Positions 25,506 through 34,429 of a stretch of DNA of 64,000 nucleotides are shown in pieces (the stretch's first letter is position 1; the number at the start of each line of letters is the position of its first letter). A model generated the notes under the pieces. The model was not told the origin of the DNA. It searched no databases and saw only the letters and a program-made list of their open reading frames with translations. The stretch is from Sporomusa acidovorans (GTDB lineage: Bacteria > Bacillota > Negativicutes > Sporomusales > Sporomusaceae): contig NZ_FNAM01000012.1 in assembly GCF_900101845.1 (NCBI RefSeq), positions 62,001 through 126,000 on the forward strand, written 5' to 3'. A program made the position numbers and the translations under genes.

Positions 25506-26453
25506 GTGCCCAGTTTGCGGGGTCGCTTATTTAAATTTTTGCTGCAGAACCGGCATTTATTGCAATTTCAATGGAGAAAGAAAATCATCGACTGGAGTCA
25601 ATATGAAGCAATACTAAATTTTCGTAAAGAGGTGGAAGCAGGAGCCGAAAGATTTGGCAAGGTACCAAAGAATATCGTAATATCGCCTGTAAATATAGAT
25701 GGTCTTTATGCCGAATGGCTTATACCCGAGGGAGTAGCAAAGGACAAAATAATGTTATATTTTCATGGCGGCGGGTATGTATGTGGCTCGTGCAAGTCCC
25801 ATCGTTCAATTACTTCGAAGTTTGTAACAGGTAGTCAGACCGGTGCACTGCTGTTCGACTATCGCCTGGCGCCGGAGCATCCTTATCCCGCGGGATTGGA
25901 AGACGCCTTAAAAGCATACCGCTGGCTTCTTGATGGGGGGATTGAACCTTCCAGTATAGTATTTGTGGGAGATTCCGGCGGGGGAGGTTTATTATTAGGC
26001 ACTTTACTTGCCCTGCGTGATCAGGACACGCCTTTACCGGCTGCGGCTGTGGCATGCTCGCCGGTTACCGATTTGAAGTGTGCCGGAGAATCTCATCGGA
26101 CAAAAGCTAAGCTGTGTCTGTCCCCGGAAGGCATGGCACTTGCTATAGCAAGGCATTACGCGGGAGATAAGGGATATGAAATACCGTATGCTTCACCACT
26201 TTACGCGGAACTTCATGGTTTGCCGCCACTTTTAATCTATGTTGGTGAAGACGAAATTCTGCGCGATGACTCAACTCAATTCGCAGCCAAGGCAAAAGCA
26301 GAAGGGGTCGACGTAACTTTAAGGGTGGGTGAGGGTATGTTTCATTGCTATCCCGCCACGGCTCCCCTTTTTCCTGAGGCTACTGAAGCAATGAAGGAGA
26401 TTTGCACTTTTATAAGGAGAATGTTGAAGATTGAGTCAAACCTGAAAGACTAG
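25506..26453 (+). CDS. Alpha/beta hydrolase (hormone-sensitive lipase-type esterase)
   Basis: From GTG 25506 (GAGGGGG 8 nt upstream) the protein has 315 residues. It shows the HSL/family IV esterase set: oxyanion motif YFHGGGYVCGS, DYRLAPEHPYPAGLEDA, nucleophile elbow GDSGGGG, acid in EDEILRDDS, and histidine in GMFHCYP. Such enzymes hydrolyse short-chain esters or amides in the cytoplasm. A longer start at GTG 25485 overlaps the remnant upstream and has no good binding site. It is followed by a MerR gene 33 nt downstream, so transcription may continue. Confidence 0.88.
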   Translation: MPSLRGRLFKFLLQNRHLLQFQWRKKIIDWSQYEAILNFRKEVEAGAERFGKVPKNIVISPVNIDGLYAEWLIPEGVAKDKIMLYFHGGGYVCGSCKSHRSITSKFVTGSQTGALLFDYRLAPEHPYPAGLEDALKAYRWLLDGGIEPSSIVFVGDSGGGGLLLGTLLALRDQDTPLPAAAVACSPVTDLKCAGESHRTKAKLCLSPEGMALAIARHYAGDKGYEIPYASPLYAELHGLPPLLIYVGEDEILRDDSTQFAAKAKAEGVDVTLRVGEGMFHCYPATAPLFPEATEAMKEICTFIRRMLKIESNLKD

Positions 26454-26486
26454 TGGAAATACTTTGGCGGGAATTGGAGGGAGTTC

Positions 26487-27023
26487 ATGTATTCCATAGG
26501 TAAATTATGCCGTGAGTTTAACCTTTCTAGAAGTACTCTTCTGTATTACGATACCATTGGATTATTAACCGCTTCTGAACGTACTCGGGTTAATTACAGG
26601 CAATATTCGGAAGAGGACAAAAAACGCCTGGGGAAAATATGCGCTTTTCGCGAAGCAGGAGTGCCTTTAAACCAGATAAAAGATATATTTGATACTGGAG
26701 GTATGGATGAGAGTAATATCTTAGAGAGACGCTTAAATAAGTTGAACGAGGAAATCCGGTATTTAAGATTACAGCAAAAGTTGATTGTTGAAATGCTCAA
26801 AGGAAAAACCCCAACTGACAGAAAAATGCTGATGGACAGTCAAACATTTGTTTCAATACTCAAATCCGCGGGGCTGGATGATGAAACATTGAATTATTTA
26901 CATGTACAGTTCGAAAAGAATTCACCGGATTCTCACCAGTTTTTTCTGGAATTTTTGGGATTGGCCGACGAAGAAATAAAACATATCCGGGGGTGTTGCC
27001 AGCAAGAAGAAAGAAGAGCCTGA
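26487..27023 (+). CDS. MerR-family transcriptional regulator
   Basis: The 178-residue protein begins with the MerR winged helix: YSIGKLCREFNLSRSTLLYY then DTIGLLTASERTRVNYRQYS. The dimer coiled coil follows at residues 80-115. The C-terminal part contains only a terminal CC pair (RGCCQQEE), so a metal or multidrug ligand cannot be named. TTGGAGGG precedes the ATG. The intergenic region after it carries a classic MerR-type promoter with two dyads for the same half-sites, so the downstream MFS gene is its likely target. Confidence 0.9.
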   Translation: MYSIGKLCREFNLSRSTLLYYDTIGLLTASERTRVNYRQYSEEDKKRLGKICAFREAGVPLNQIKDIFDTGGMDESNILERRLNKLNEEIRYLRLQQKLIVEMLKGKTPTDRKMLMDSQTFVSILKSAGLDDETLNYLHVQFEKNSPDSHQFFLEFLGLADEEIKHIRGCCQQEERRA

Positions 27024-27028
27024 AATAC

Positions 27029-27078
27029 TTGACCTGACTATAACTTTATAGTTTATGATGATGTCTATAAAGTTATAG
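27029..27078 (+). promoter_or_regulatory. MerR-type promoter with two operator dyads
   Basis: TTGACC (27029-27034) and TATGAT (27054-27059) are 19 bp apart, the over-long spacing that MerR activators correct by twisting DNA. CTATAACTTTATAG fills the spacer (27038-27051) and a second dyad, CTATAAAGTTATAG, lies at 27065-27078. The MFS start is at 27095. Confidence 0.8.
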
Positions 27079-27094
27079 AAAGGTCGTAATAAAC

Positions 27095-28291
27095 ATGATC
27101 AACAGAAACTTTACTTTCCTTTGGCTGGGAAAGATCATATCCCAGTTGGGAGATAAGTTTTATGCCGTCGCGCTTGCGTGGTGGATTCTGCAGAAGACCA
27201 ACTCTCCTTCTATCATGGGATTTTTTTTATTGGCATCAGTGCTTCCGGGTATTCTCCTCGGGTTTTTCGCCGGGGCGCTGACTGACCGCTGGCAGCGGAA
27301 AACAATGTTGATTGTAACCGACATTATTCGGGGCTGCCTTGTACTGGCCATATCTTATCTGTCAATGATCGATGCACTCAAAATCTGGCATGTTTTTTCC
27401 ATCGGGTTAGGTTTGTCCCTGGCTACGGCCTTTTTTGACCCAGCCATACAGGCGATTATTCCGGAAATAGTCGAAAAAGAAAAATTGACCAAAGCAAATG
27501 GCATGAGCCAGATGGTCGGTGGTATCTGTACGGTAGCGGGACCACTGCTGGGAGCGTTGGCTGTAAGCGTTTTTGGCCTGACATTGGTGTTTTTCGCCAA
27601 CAGTATTTCTTATTTTGTTTCTGCATTTCTGGCCTGTTTTCTAATAATAGACAAGGTTTATCAAGAACCCGGCGAAAAGAGAAGTGTCTGGAAGGATATG
27701 CATGAAGGTGTTTGCTTCATCAAGAAACAAAAGCGGATAGCTTTTGTTTTGAAAATTATCGCTTTAGCCCATCTTTTTGTGGGGAGTTTATCGGTTTTGC
27801 TGCCGTTTTTGGCAAATGGGCTTGAAGGCTGCGGAGTGAACAACCTCGGCTACCTGGAAGCGATGATAGGGGTCGGATTGGTTGCGGGATCAGCATTTAT
27901 GAGTGTGAAAAAGAAAGCTTCCGTAGACGAGCGGACGTTGGTTTTATTTATCATGACGGTGGGGTTTTGTTTTATAGCAATCAGTGTTTTGCAGTTTTTG
28001 AGAATACAAACCGTGTACATCTATATGTTAATCATGATGGTTATTGGTACCAGTATTGCATTTGCGGCAGTCTTCTGGCAATCATTGCTGCAAAACTATA
28101 CGCCAGACCATATGACGGGAAGAGTGTTCAGCGTATCGACATTGGTCGGCAATACGTCGCTTCCGCTTGCTTACGGCATATTCGGTGTATTGTTGAACTT
28201 AAGCTCCATCTATATTTTGACAGCGGCATGCGGCGCGTGCTTGATAGGTTTAAGCTCTTATTATATTTTCAAAGCAAATGAATTTAGGTAG
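27095..28291 (+). CDS. MFS exporter (EntS/MFS_3-like)
   Basis: The 398-residue protein has 12 predicted membrane segments and starts NRNFTFLWLGKIISQLGDKF, a typical opening of EntS/macrolide-efflux-like facilitators. The loop 2-3 motif is GALTDRWQRKTMLIVTD, and the PEIVEKEKLTKANGMSQMVG region after helix 4 is also typical. It probably exports a drug or siderophore-like compound and is induced through the MerR promoter directly upstream. A second gene set (PadR and FtsW-like) starts shortly downstream. Confidence 0.88.
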   Translation: MINRNFTFLWLGKIISQLGDKFYAVALAWWILQKTNSPSIMGFFLLASVLPGILLGFFAGALTDRWQRKTMLIVTDIIRGCLVLAISYLSMIDALKIWHVFSIGLGLSLATAFFDPAIQAIIPEIVEKEKLTKANGMSQMVGGICTVAGPLLGALAVSVFGLTLVFFANSISYFVSAFLACFLIIDKVYQEPGEKRSVWKDMHEGVCFIKKQKRIAFVLKIIALAHLFVGSLSVLLPFLANGLEGCGVNNLGYLEAMIGVGLVAGSAFMSVKKKASVDERTLVLFIMTVGFCFIAISVLQFLRIQTVYIYMLIMMVIGTSIAFAAVFWQSLLQNYTPDHMTGRVFSVSTLVGNTSLPLAYGIFGVLLNLSSIYILTAACGACLIGLSSYYIFKANEFR

Positions 28292-28453
28292 AGCTCTGGC
28301 CGCAGTATTGCTGACAGCGACGAAATGGCCGGGAGCCGGAGAAACCTATATCATGCAAATTGTGGTTGCAAAAAATTGAGAGGTGTATTATCATTATACA
28401 TAGATATACTATGCATCGAACCACGATGGTTTCTGAAGGAGAGGGATTCTAGA

Positions 28454-28795
28454 GTGAGGATCAATAAGGAGCTGCTTAAAGGAAGTACGGTTATCCTTAT
28501 TTTGAAATTGCTGGAACGAAAACCGATGTACGGTTACGAAATGATCAAAGAGATGGAGAATACTTCAGGTGGGGTGTTCCAATTTAAGGAAGGTACGCTT
28601 TATCCCATATTACATTCGCTGGAGCTGGACGGGATGCTTGAGGCTTATTGGTCGGATGCCCAGGGGAACCGACAGCGAAAATATTACCGGCTGACCGAAC
28701 GGGGCCGGTCGCAGCTTGAAGAAAAAAGGCGGGAGTGGGTTATATTCCGCTCGGTAGTGGAACAGATTCTCGGGGAGGCGATTGTATGTCTTTAG
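28454..28795 (+). CDS. PadR-family transcriptional regulator
   Basis: From GTG 28454 (AAGGAGAGGG about 8 nt upstream) the protein has 113 residues: a PadR winged helix starting LLKGSTVILILKLLERKPMY and GYEMIKEM, the wing region GVFQFKEGTLYPILHSLELD, and YRLTERGRSQL. A longer frame from 28325 exists but has no binding site or family match. PadR proteins of this short type control adjacent membrane protein genes. Its last ten bases overlap the next gene, whose protein carries the 'permease prefix' domain that is often paired with PadR. Confidence 0.9.
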   Translation: MRINKELLKGSTVILILKLLERKPMYGYEMIKEMENTSGGVFQFKEGTLYPILHSLELDGMLEAYWSDAQGNRQRKYYRLTERGRSQLEEKRREWVIFRSVVEQILGEAIVCL

Positions 28796-30048
28796 AACAA
28801 AATCGTTTGGTGCAAACCTATCTGGATGCAGTATGTGCGCAAATAAAATGGCGTGAAGTGCACGGGGAGGTGAGGTCGGAGCTGTTGTCCCACCTGGAAG
28901 AGATTGCTCTGGAACTAAAAAATGACGGTCTGCCGGAGCAGGACGCCATCTCGACTGCTATATATAGAATGGGGGATGCGGTCGACTTAGGTCGGCAGTT
29001 CCAGCAAACCCATGCGCCGCAGAGGAACTGGCCATTGGTTGGTGCTATTGCCTTACTGAGTTGTCTGGGCTTGGCGGTAATGCATATACTGGATACAAGT
29101 GGTGTGCTGCCAGGACCGCTGCACCTGTTTGTCAAAAGCGTGATTTTTACCGGTATCGGAATCGCGATGTTACTTTGGCTGCACTGCTATGATTTTAGAA
29201 AGCTACGCCCCTACACTCCGCACCTCTATGCGGGTACAATTCTGCTTTGGTTAGCCGTCCTGATGCTGGGACCGTCTTTGGATGGAAAATCGTTTTTGGC
29301 TTTAGGGTCTGTTTCAATCGGTGGTCAAAATCATAGCCTTTTCATTAACTATATCGGCATTACGCCATTTTTCCTAACTCTTGCGCTGGCAGGAATCTTC
29401 ATCGGCAAAGACTGGACAAATAGGCCATGGACGATGAAGGCCGCTTCGCTTTTGATCATTCCGGATTTCCTTTATATGATAAGCGGCACTGCTTATCTTG
29501 CGGTGGTTTTTACATTAATATTTGCTGTTCTCATGGCTGTGTCCGGTGCCCCAAAGATACGGATCATCGGATTCCTGCTGATGCCGTTTGGTTTATTTCT
29601 GATCAAGTTGGCTCTCATTGTGGATAATTTGAGTCTTTTTCATATCATCCGTTCTGCGGATTTGTGGGGGCAAGGCATTTCCATGCCGAAAGCTTTAACA
29701 GCATTTCACACCGACTTTGTCTTTCTTTACTTAGTTCATAAGTTCGGCTGGCTGGCAGGTGTCGGCACTGTCGCCATAGGGTGTGCCATATTGCTGGTAT
29801 TGGTTCGTGCAGTGCGACAGATCAAGGATCAATATGGGAGAATGGTTGTGGCGGGACTTGCGGCTTATTTTACCATCAATTTCTCCTGGCATGTGCTGAT
29901 GTCGCTGGGGCTGGTACCCGTTGCATCTGTAAGCCTGCCGTTCGTAAGTTTCGGTGGCTCGCAAACGGTTGTAAACTTGGCAGCCACCGGGGTGATTTTA
30001 AGTATTTACAAGCGGAAGAATCTGCGAAATCAAATCATGTGGTTATAA
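28786..30048 (+). CDS. FtsW/RodA/SpoVE-family membrane protein with permease-prefix domain
   Basis: From ATG 28786 the protein has 420 residues. Residues 1-80 are a soluble helical prefix (VQTYLDAVCAQIKWREVHGE, DAISTAIYRMGDAVDLGRQF) typical of PadR-linked permeases. The rest has about ten membrane helices with SEDS-family features: GPSLDGKSFLALGSVSIGG, a TDFVFLYLVHKFGWLAG segment matching the FtsW/RodA 'TDFIFA...E.GF' loop, and the ending LPFVSFGGSQTVVNLAATGV, the diagnostic S-F-G-G-S. SEDS proteins polymerise peptidoglycan glycan strands. Its PadR control suggests an inducible, perhaps stress- or antibiotic-related, copy rather than the housekeeping enzyme. Confidence 0.85.
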   Translation: MSLEQNRLVQTYLDAVCAQIKWREVHGEVRSELLSHLEEIALELKNDGLPEQDAISTAIYRMGDAVDLGRQFQQTHAPQRNWPLVGAIALLSCLGLAVMHILDTSGVLPGPLHLFVKSVIFTGIGIAMLLWLHCYDFRKLRPYTPHLYAGTILLWLAVLMLGPSLDGKSFLALGSVSIGGQNHSLFINYIGITPFFLTLALAGIFIGKDWTNRPWTMKAASLLIIPDFLYMISGTAYLAVVFTLIFAVLMAVSGAPKIRIIGFLLMPFGLFLIKLALIVDNLSLFHIIRSADLWGQGISMPKALTAFHTDFVFLYLVHKFGWLAGVGTVAIGCAILLVLVRAVRQIKDQYGRMVVAGLAAYFTINFSWHVLMSLGLVPVASVSLPFVSFGGSQTVVNLAATGVILSIYKRKNLRNQIMWL

Positions 30049-30210
30049 TGATAATCTACTAACCCTAATGGCTTCGCTTATGGTAAGACCAGCTATAAAG
30101 AGCCAGCGTATAAACATAATCATTAATGCTATAGATACAAGAATATATAATTTTTTCCACATTATGGTGATGAACCCTGAAAGAACGAATAGACTAGTTT
30201 TAGCTTTCAT
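30043..30210 (-). CDS. Possible 55-residue membrane protein
   Basis: A reverse frame starts at an ATG that overlaps the stop of the IS91-type transposase remnant (TAAATGA) and runs to 30043, with two hydrophobic stretches (LFVLSGFITIM and LYILVSIALMIMFIRWLFIA). No binding site is visible and no family is recognised. It could be a passenger of the element or chance. Confidence 0.25.
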   Translation of the reverse strand: MKAKTSLFVLSGFITIMWKKLYILVSIALMIMFIRWLFIAGLTISEAIRVSRLSL

Positions 30211-30808
30211 TTAGTGCACACAGGGCAACGGGTTACCTCTTTGCCAGTAAGAATCGATAAAATTTTTGTTGTAGTAAGTCCTTCGAATTTTGCTCGGTAT
30301 AATGGACTGCCGGTTAATTGCCGGCAGAGATATAACTTCGTCTGTTTGTTGCGGTTGGAGAGCAAGCCATAGTGTCTGATTTTGACAAATCCTTTGGGTA
30401 ATACGTGCATGAAAAAGCGCCGGAGAAATTCAATGCCAGTTAGGGTTAGTTTTTTTGTCTGGTTGTTGTGTTTTCGGTCTTTTACAGTAATCGTTACGAT
30501 ATTTTCATCCATAGCGGCAATCCGGCTGTGGATAGGGCTATACGATGGGTATATCTTCCCAGATATTTGACAACTGCCACCGGCCCGGAAAATGTCCGTT
30601 TGGTATAAGAGTACCGGTTTTTTTGATAACACTGATCCAGCAAGGCTTGAAAGCGCTTGGGATTTTGATATTGCTTGGCGTCGCTATAAAATGCCAGTAA
30701 ATTTTGGTGATAGTACCGTTTCAGATGATGCAGAAATTTGCCGCGAAACTTTTTTGATACTACTTTAACGGGAACAAAAAACTTTTTATTCGTGCTTTGC
30801 CAGTTGGT
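30207..30808 (-). pseudogene. IS91-family transposase, truncated and frameshifted
   Basis: The 3' frame (30632-30207) contains EFLRRFFMHVLPKGFVKIRH, YGLLSNRNK and the final CPVC, the standard end of IS91/IS801-type Y2 transposases. Upstream, another frame reads YYHQNLLAFYSDAKQYQNPK and VAVVKYLGRYTHRIA, where YLGRYTHRIA is a strong family motif. The two frames shift near 30540-30565. The N-terminal zinc finger and the first catalytic part are missing, so this is a dead remnant of at most half the gene. Confidence 0.8.
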
Positions 30809-30990
30809 TATTAGCCTATTTAATAAGGTATTACGGTGTATAAATAGATGTGATGATGTTTCGGAAAGCTTTCTGCCATAAAAAAGATATATGCCCAGTG
30901 TATGTACAAGTTCAAGTTCCCAAGGGTCAGCCTATAATTCTCTGAATTTTTGGATGGCAATAATAAGTAATGTTCTGTTTTCAGGCAAAA

Positions 30991-31840
30991 CAAGGGGACA
31001 GGGATATTGTTTTTGTCTGAGAAAATTGATATAATTTTCTCAGAGGTGAAAAAAGTGGCAAGAAAATCGAGAGAAAAAAGCAACAGTGGAATATATCATA
31101 TCATCTTACGCGGGATCAATCGTCAAAGCATTTTTGAGGATGATGAAGATCGGCTGAAATTTATCAAAGACCTTGCGAAATATAAAGAGATCAGTCAATG
31201 CCGAATATTTGCCTATTGCTTAATGGATAATCACGTACACCTCTTACTAGAAGAAACACAAGAGTCTATTAGTATGATGATACAGCGGGTCAGCTCAAGT
31301 TACGTTATTTGGTATAATCGTAAACATGAACGATGCGGTCATTTATTTCAAGAGAGGTTTAAAAGTGAAGCGATAGAAACAAACAGTTATTTTTTAATGG
31401 TCCTGCGATATATCCACCAGAACCCTATAAAGTCAAAAATCATAAACGATGTAGCAGCCTATCAGTGGAGTAGTTATAATGAATATGTAAAGAGTGCGCA
31501 ACTTGTTGATAAAGAATATGTATTAAGCATGTTCTCGGACCAGACAGAGGAGGCGGTTGGTCGATTTGTACAGTTTTTACAAGAGGTGAATCACGATGTC
31601 TGTTTGGAAGTTCCGGAAGCTAAAGTGAAAGTCACCGATGAATTTCTTCGTGAAAAGGTCAGACAGCAATTTGGCATTGATGCAATAAAGATTTGTAATG
31701 AAGAGAGGGAAAAACAAGACCACATATTGCGAGTCCTAAAAGCAATTGGTGGTATCAATATACGCCAGATAGCGCGGATAACGGGACTATCGTCGACACG
31801 GGTTTGGAAAGTTTGAAACAAAACCCCTGTCCCTGTGTTT
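30991..31840 (+). mobile_element. RAYT-type element with complementary G-rich ends
   Basis: The left end CAAGGGGACAGGGATA (30991-31006) and right end CCCCTGTCCCTGTG (31824-31837) share GGGACAGGG in inverted order. Just inside the left end CTGAGAAAATT-GATAT-AATTTTCTCAG (31017-31043) is a perfect hairpin that runs into the transposase binding site. A deleted copy with the same left end and hairpin is at 34156, which shows that the unit is mobile. Confidence 0.7.
31055..31816 (+). CDS. REP-associated tyrosine transposase (TnpA_REP, Y1 family)
   Basis: From GTG 31055 (AGAGGTG 7 nt upstream) the protein has 253 residues. The Y1 HUH domain is complete: IYHIILRGINRQSIFEDDED, the HUH pair in YCLMDNHVHLLLEE, and the catalytic tyrosine helix with LRYIHQNPIKSKI and AYQWSSYNEY. 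A C-terminal helical part with a helix-turn-helix look (INIRQIARITGLSSTRVWKV) follows. RAYTs mobilise REP palindromes as single-strand DNA. A reading from ATG 31007 would pass through the left-end hairpin and is unlikely. The gene seems intact. Confidence 0.88.
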   Translation: MARKSREKSNSGIYHIILRGINRQSIFEDDEDRLKFIKDLAKYKEISQCRIFAYCLMDNHVHLLLEETQESISMMIQRVSSSYVIWYNRKHERCGHLFQERFKSEAIETNSYFLMVLRYIHQNPIKSKIINDVAAYQWSSYNEYVKSAQLVDKEYVLSMFSDQTEEAVGRFVQFLQEVNHDVCLEVPEAKVKVTDEFLREKVRQQFGIDAIKICNEEREKQDHILRVLKAIGGINIRQIARITGLSSTRVWKV

Positions 31841-31859
31841 CCATACTAGTTAGTCAATG

Positions 31860-31890
31860 AAGACTCTTCAGCTTTTAGCAGGAGAGTCTT
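31860..31890 (+). terminator. Terminator after the RAYT element
   Basis: AAGACTCT (31860-31867) and AGAGTCTT (31883-31890) form an 8-bp stem followed by TTGTTTT. Confidence 0.65.
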
Positions 31891-32001
31891 TTGTTTTAAA
31901 GGTGTAAGAATGGACAAAGTATCTCAATTAGGGGAGGGAGAGATTGATAAGCAAAAATAATAGGAAGTAATGTTAAGATTAATTGAAGAGGGGGACGGAC
32001 A

Positions 32002-33795
32002 GTGAATTATAAACGTAAAGCATTTTTTCAGCGTATTTCAGTTTGTAGCATTATTTGCTGCATCGTATTACTAATTTCCGCTACTGCATTTGCCGCAGCA
32101 CATAACAGTTATCAGGATGGGCTTGAATTCGGACGCCTAAATTCGGCAGCGATTCAGTCTAATATTGATGCATTGAAAAAAATGGCGGATGAACACACGA
32201 TAAATATGACAACTGTTATGGAACAGGCCTATCAAGATGAAGAATTGTACAATAAAATAATGCCGGATAAGGTACAATGGATGCACGGTGTTGCTGAAGG
32301 GGCCAATCTACCCTATGAAAAATTATTGGTATTAAACTCTGTAGATCGAAATATTACTGGATTCCAAGGTGAATGTACGACCTTTATGGCTCAGGGTTCT
32401 GCTCTAAAAGGCAGTAAAGGAACGATAATTTCAAAGAACCGTGACCAATCGGCTGCCACGCTGTCTGAGATTGGTCTGCAGGAAAAAGCCCGTCATAGTT
32501 CTGATGAAGTATACCAGGCAGCTTATATTGACATTCCCCAAGTGATCGAAACCTACAAATTTGTCGGCTCGCGTACAGCAGGGCGCTGGGGTTATGGCAT
32601 GGGAATCAATGAATTCCAGGTAAGTGTCAGTGATAACGACTCCACTAGCCGCGATATCCTAGAGTTTAAAAAAGGTTTGCACGATAATGATGTAGTGCGG
32701 CTGGTCCTCGAACGGGCGAAGACAGCCCGTGAAAGGGTGGATGTAGTCGCTAATCTGGTAGAAAAGTATGGTCAGTCTTGGAACGGCATTATGTTTGAAA
32801 TAGGCGATCCCAATGAGTTGTGGATTGTTGAAGTTACCGGGCACCGGTGGGCGGCTAAAAGGTATGTAAATACGATAACGGCCCGTTCCAACCAGTATGA
32901 AATTGGCGATGACTATGATTTATGTTCAAAAGATTTAGTTTCCTTTGCTGTCGAACAAAAATGGGTTAAAGAAGGTACGCAGAGAATAAACTTCCGTAAG
33001 GTTTACGGTACACTGGAACTTTATCCCGAAAGTAACGATAATTTTGCTAAACGTCCTGCTGTTGAAAAACTGTATAATACCGAAATGCGTTATCAAAGAG
33101 CGATGGAATTATTGACAAAAGCTAACGGGCAAATCGATGCGGGTATTTTAATTCCGTTTACCCGAGACCATTATGATACATACAAACTGCCAAGCGGCAA
33201 AGTGATTGATATGCATCAAGTTCCCTTTTATAGCAGTGATGCCGTTGACTGGTATAATAGGGAATGGATGCCTGAGTGGCCTAAGAAAGATACGATTGAA
33301 ACTTCAATCTATATTCGTGGCATTTGTGGGCACGATTTAGGCTGGGGAGCAACAAGCTCAACGGGGATGATGATATCCCGGCCCGATGTTCCCAATGAGC
33401 TAGGTGTAATGCTTCATAGCTTTATGCAGCCTTGCAATAGCACCTATATACCATTTTACGTAGGAATGACTAAGCTTGATCCGCGATATAGCACCCCCAA
33501 AGCTGCTTACACCTTCCATAATATTGCTATGCGTAGTTTTGGGTATTACAAGCTCTACCACGATGGGATCCGTTTAGCATTTGATCCCTACGAAAAACAA
33601 CTATTATCAGATATGCCGGCATTTGAGCAACAGTATATGGAACTTAAAAAATCCGGCAATGACAGCGAAGCTCAGAATGCTATTAATAATTTTGTCGCTG
33701 AAAAGTGCAACAGTGCTTTAAAAGCTGCAGATAAAGCGCTGGATAATATGGAAGAGGCCGCCATAAGAAATAGTCAATGGCAGGCTAGACAGTAA
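32002..33795 (+). CDS. Secreted C69/acyltransferase-like Ntn hydrolase
   Basis: The 597-residue protein starts with a signal peptide (KRK, then VCSIICCIVLLISATAF and an AAA cleavage region near 33). The segment HGVAEGANLPYEKLLVLNSV and the likely nucleophile C125 in FQGECTTFMA, followed by GTIISKNRDQS, match N-terminal-nucleophile hydrolases of the C45/C69 dipeptidase type; the Cys would be freed by self-cleavage. The second half (LIPFTRDHYDTYKL, ETSIYIRGICGHDLGWGATS, LDPRYSTPKAAYTFHNIAMR) resembles C69 dipeptidases (PepD). It probably acts in the cell envelope on peptides or acyl-amides. No gene partner is evident; it lies between two copies of the RAYT element and ends with a strong terminator. 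Confidence 0.78.
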   Translation: MNYKRKAFFQRISVCSIICCIVLLISATAFAAAHNSYQDGLEFGRLNSAAIQSNIDALKKMADEHTINMTTVMEQAYQDEELYNKIMPDKVQWMHGVAEGANLPYEKLLVLNSVDRNITGFQGECTTFMAQGSALKGSKGTIISKNRDQSAATLSEIGLQEKARHSSDEVYQAAYIDIPQVIETYKFVGSRTAGRWGYGMGINEFQVSVSDNDSTSRDILEFKKGLHDNDVVRLVLERAKTARERVDVVANLVEKYGQSWNGIMFEIGDPNELWIVEVTGHRWAAKRYVNTITARSNQYEIGDDYDLCSKDLVSFAVEQKWVKEGTQRINFRKVYGTLELYPESNDNFAKRPAVEKLYNTEMRYQRAMELLTKANGQIDAGILIPFTRDHYDTYKLPSGKVIDMHQVPFYSSDAVDWYNREWMPEWPKKDTIETSIYIRGICGHDLGWGATSSTGMMISRPDVPNELGVMLHSFMQPCNSTYIPFYVGMTKLDPRYSTPKAAYTFHNIAMRSFGYYKLYHDGIRLAFDPYEKQLLSDMPAFEQQYMELKKSGNDSEAQNAINNFVAEKCNSALKAADKALDNMEEAAIRNSQWQARQ

Positions 33796-33916
33796 CAGGG
33801 AAATGATGAGTAGCTTTGACTTGGTAAATAGTTTTCTATCACTACCATGGATAACTAACCTTTAAGGGGACGCTATATTTTTGGGTGACCAGAAAAATAT
33901 ATAATTTTCAAGATGC

Positions 33917-33961
33917 AAGACCTCCTATAGCAGTCATTTATGTCCTGACATAGGAGGTCTT
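33917..33961 (+). terminator. Terminator after the C69-like gene
   Basis: AAGACCTCCTAT (33917-33928) and ATAGGAGGTCTT (33950-33961) form a perfect 12-bp stem followed by ATTTTTCTT. Confidence 0.8.
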
Positions 33962-34155
33962 ATTTTTCTTCAGGGTTGGAGTTTATTTTTACTTACCTAT
34001 CCGTTGAATCTTCTCAGCTAGAATGAAGAAGCGTCCATCACCCAGCCAGTGTGGCCATGCCGCGCAAGGGGGGACAGAAGGAAAAGATTTCATGTTCCGG
34101 CAGTTAAAATACAAAACTGGAATAGTCGCTTAACTGCTGTTTAGAAAACTTGGAA

Positions 34156-34319
34156 AACAAGGGGACAGGGATATTGTTTCTGCCTGAGAAAATTGATAAT
34201 TTTCTCAGAGGTGAAAAAAGTGGCAAGAAAATCGAAAGGAAAAAGCAAACGATGTCTGTTTGGAAGTTCCGGAAGCCAAAGTGAAAGTCACCGATGAATT
34301 TCTTCGGGAAAAGGTCAGG
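34156..34319 (+). mobile_element. Miniature, internally deleted copy of the RAYT element
   Basis: The first part repeats 30991-31086: the CAAGGGGACAGGGATATTG end, the CTGAGAAAATT/AATTTTCTCAG hairpin and the GTGGCAAGAAAATCG start of the transposase. It then jumps to sequence matching 31593-31663 (CGATGTCTGTTTGGAAGTTC and on). About 505 nt of the gene are missing. The fused frame stops after about 25 codons. It lacks the right end seen in the full copy. A further small palindrome, CGGGACA/TGTCCCG (34361-34381), follows and may be a related REP. Confidence 0.8.
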
Positions 34320-34429
34320 AACTGTTAGCAGAGGGCAAGGATGTCCGCCGCAAGGGACACCGGGACAGATTTCTTGTCCCGACAAAATAAGATCACAAAG
34401 CAGCAGTATGTGTTCTTACTTTTAAATTT

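Noticed and set aside
28325-28453. N-terminal extension of the PadR protein
   Set aside because: The PadR domain starts right at GTG 28454, which has a strong binding site; the upstream codons have no family match.
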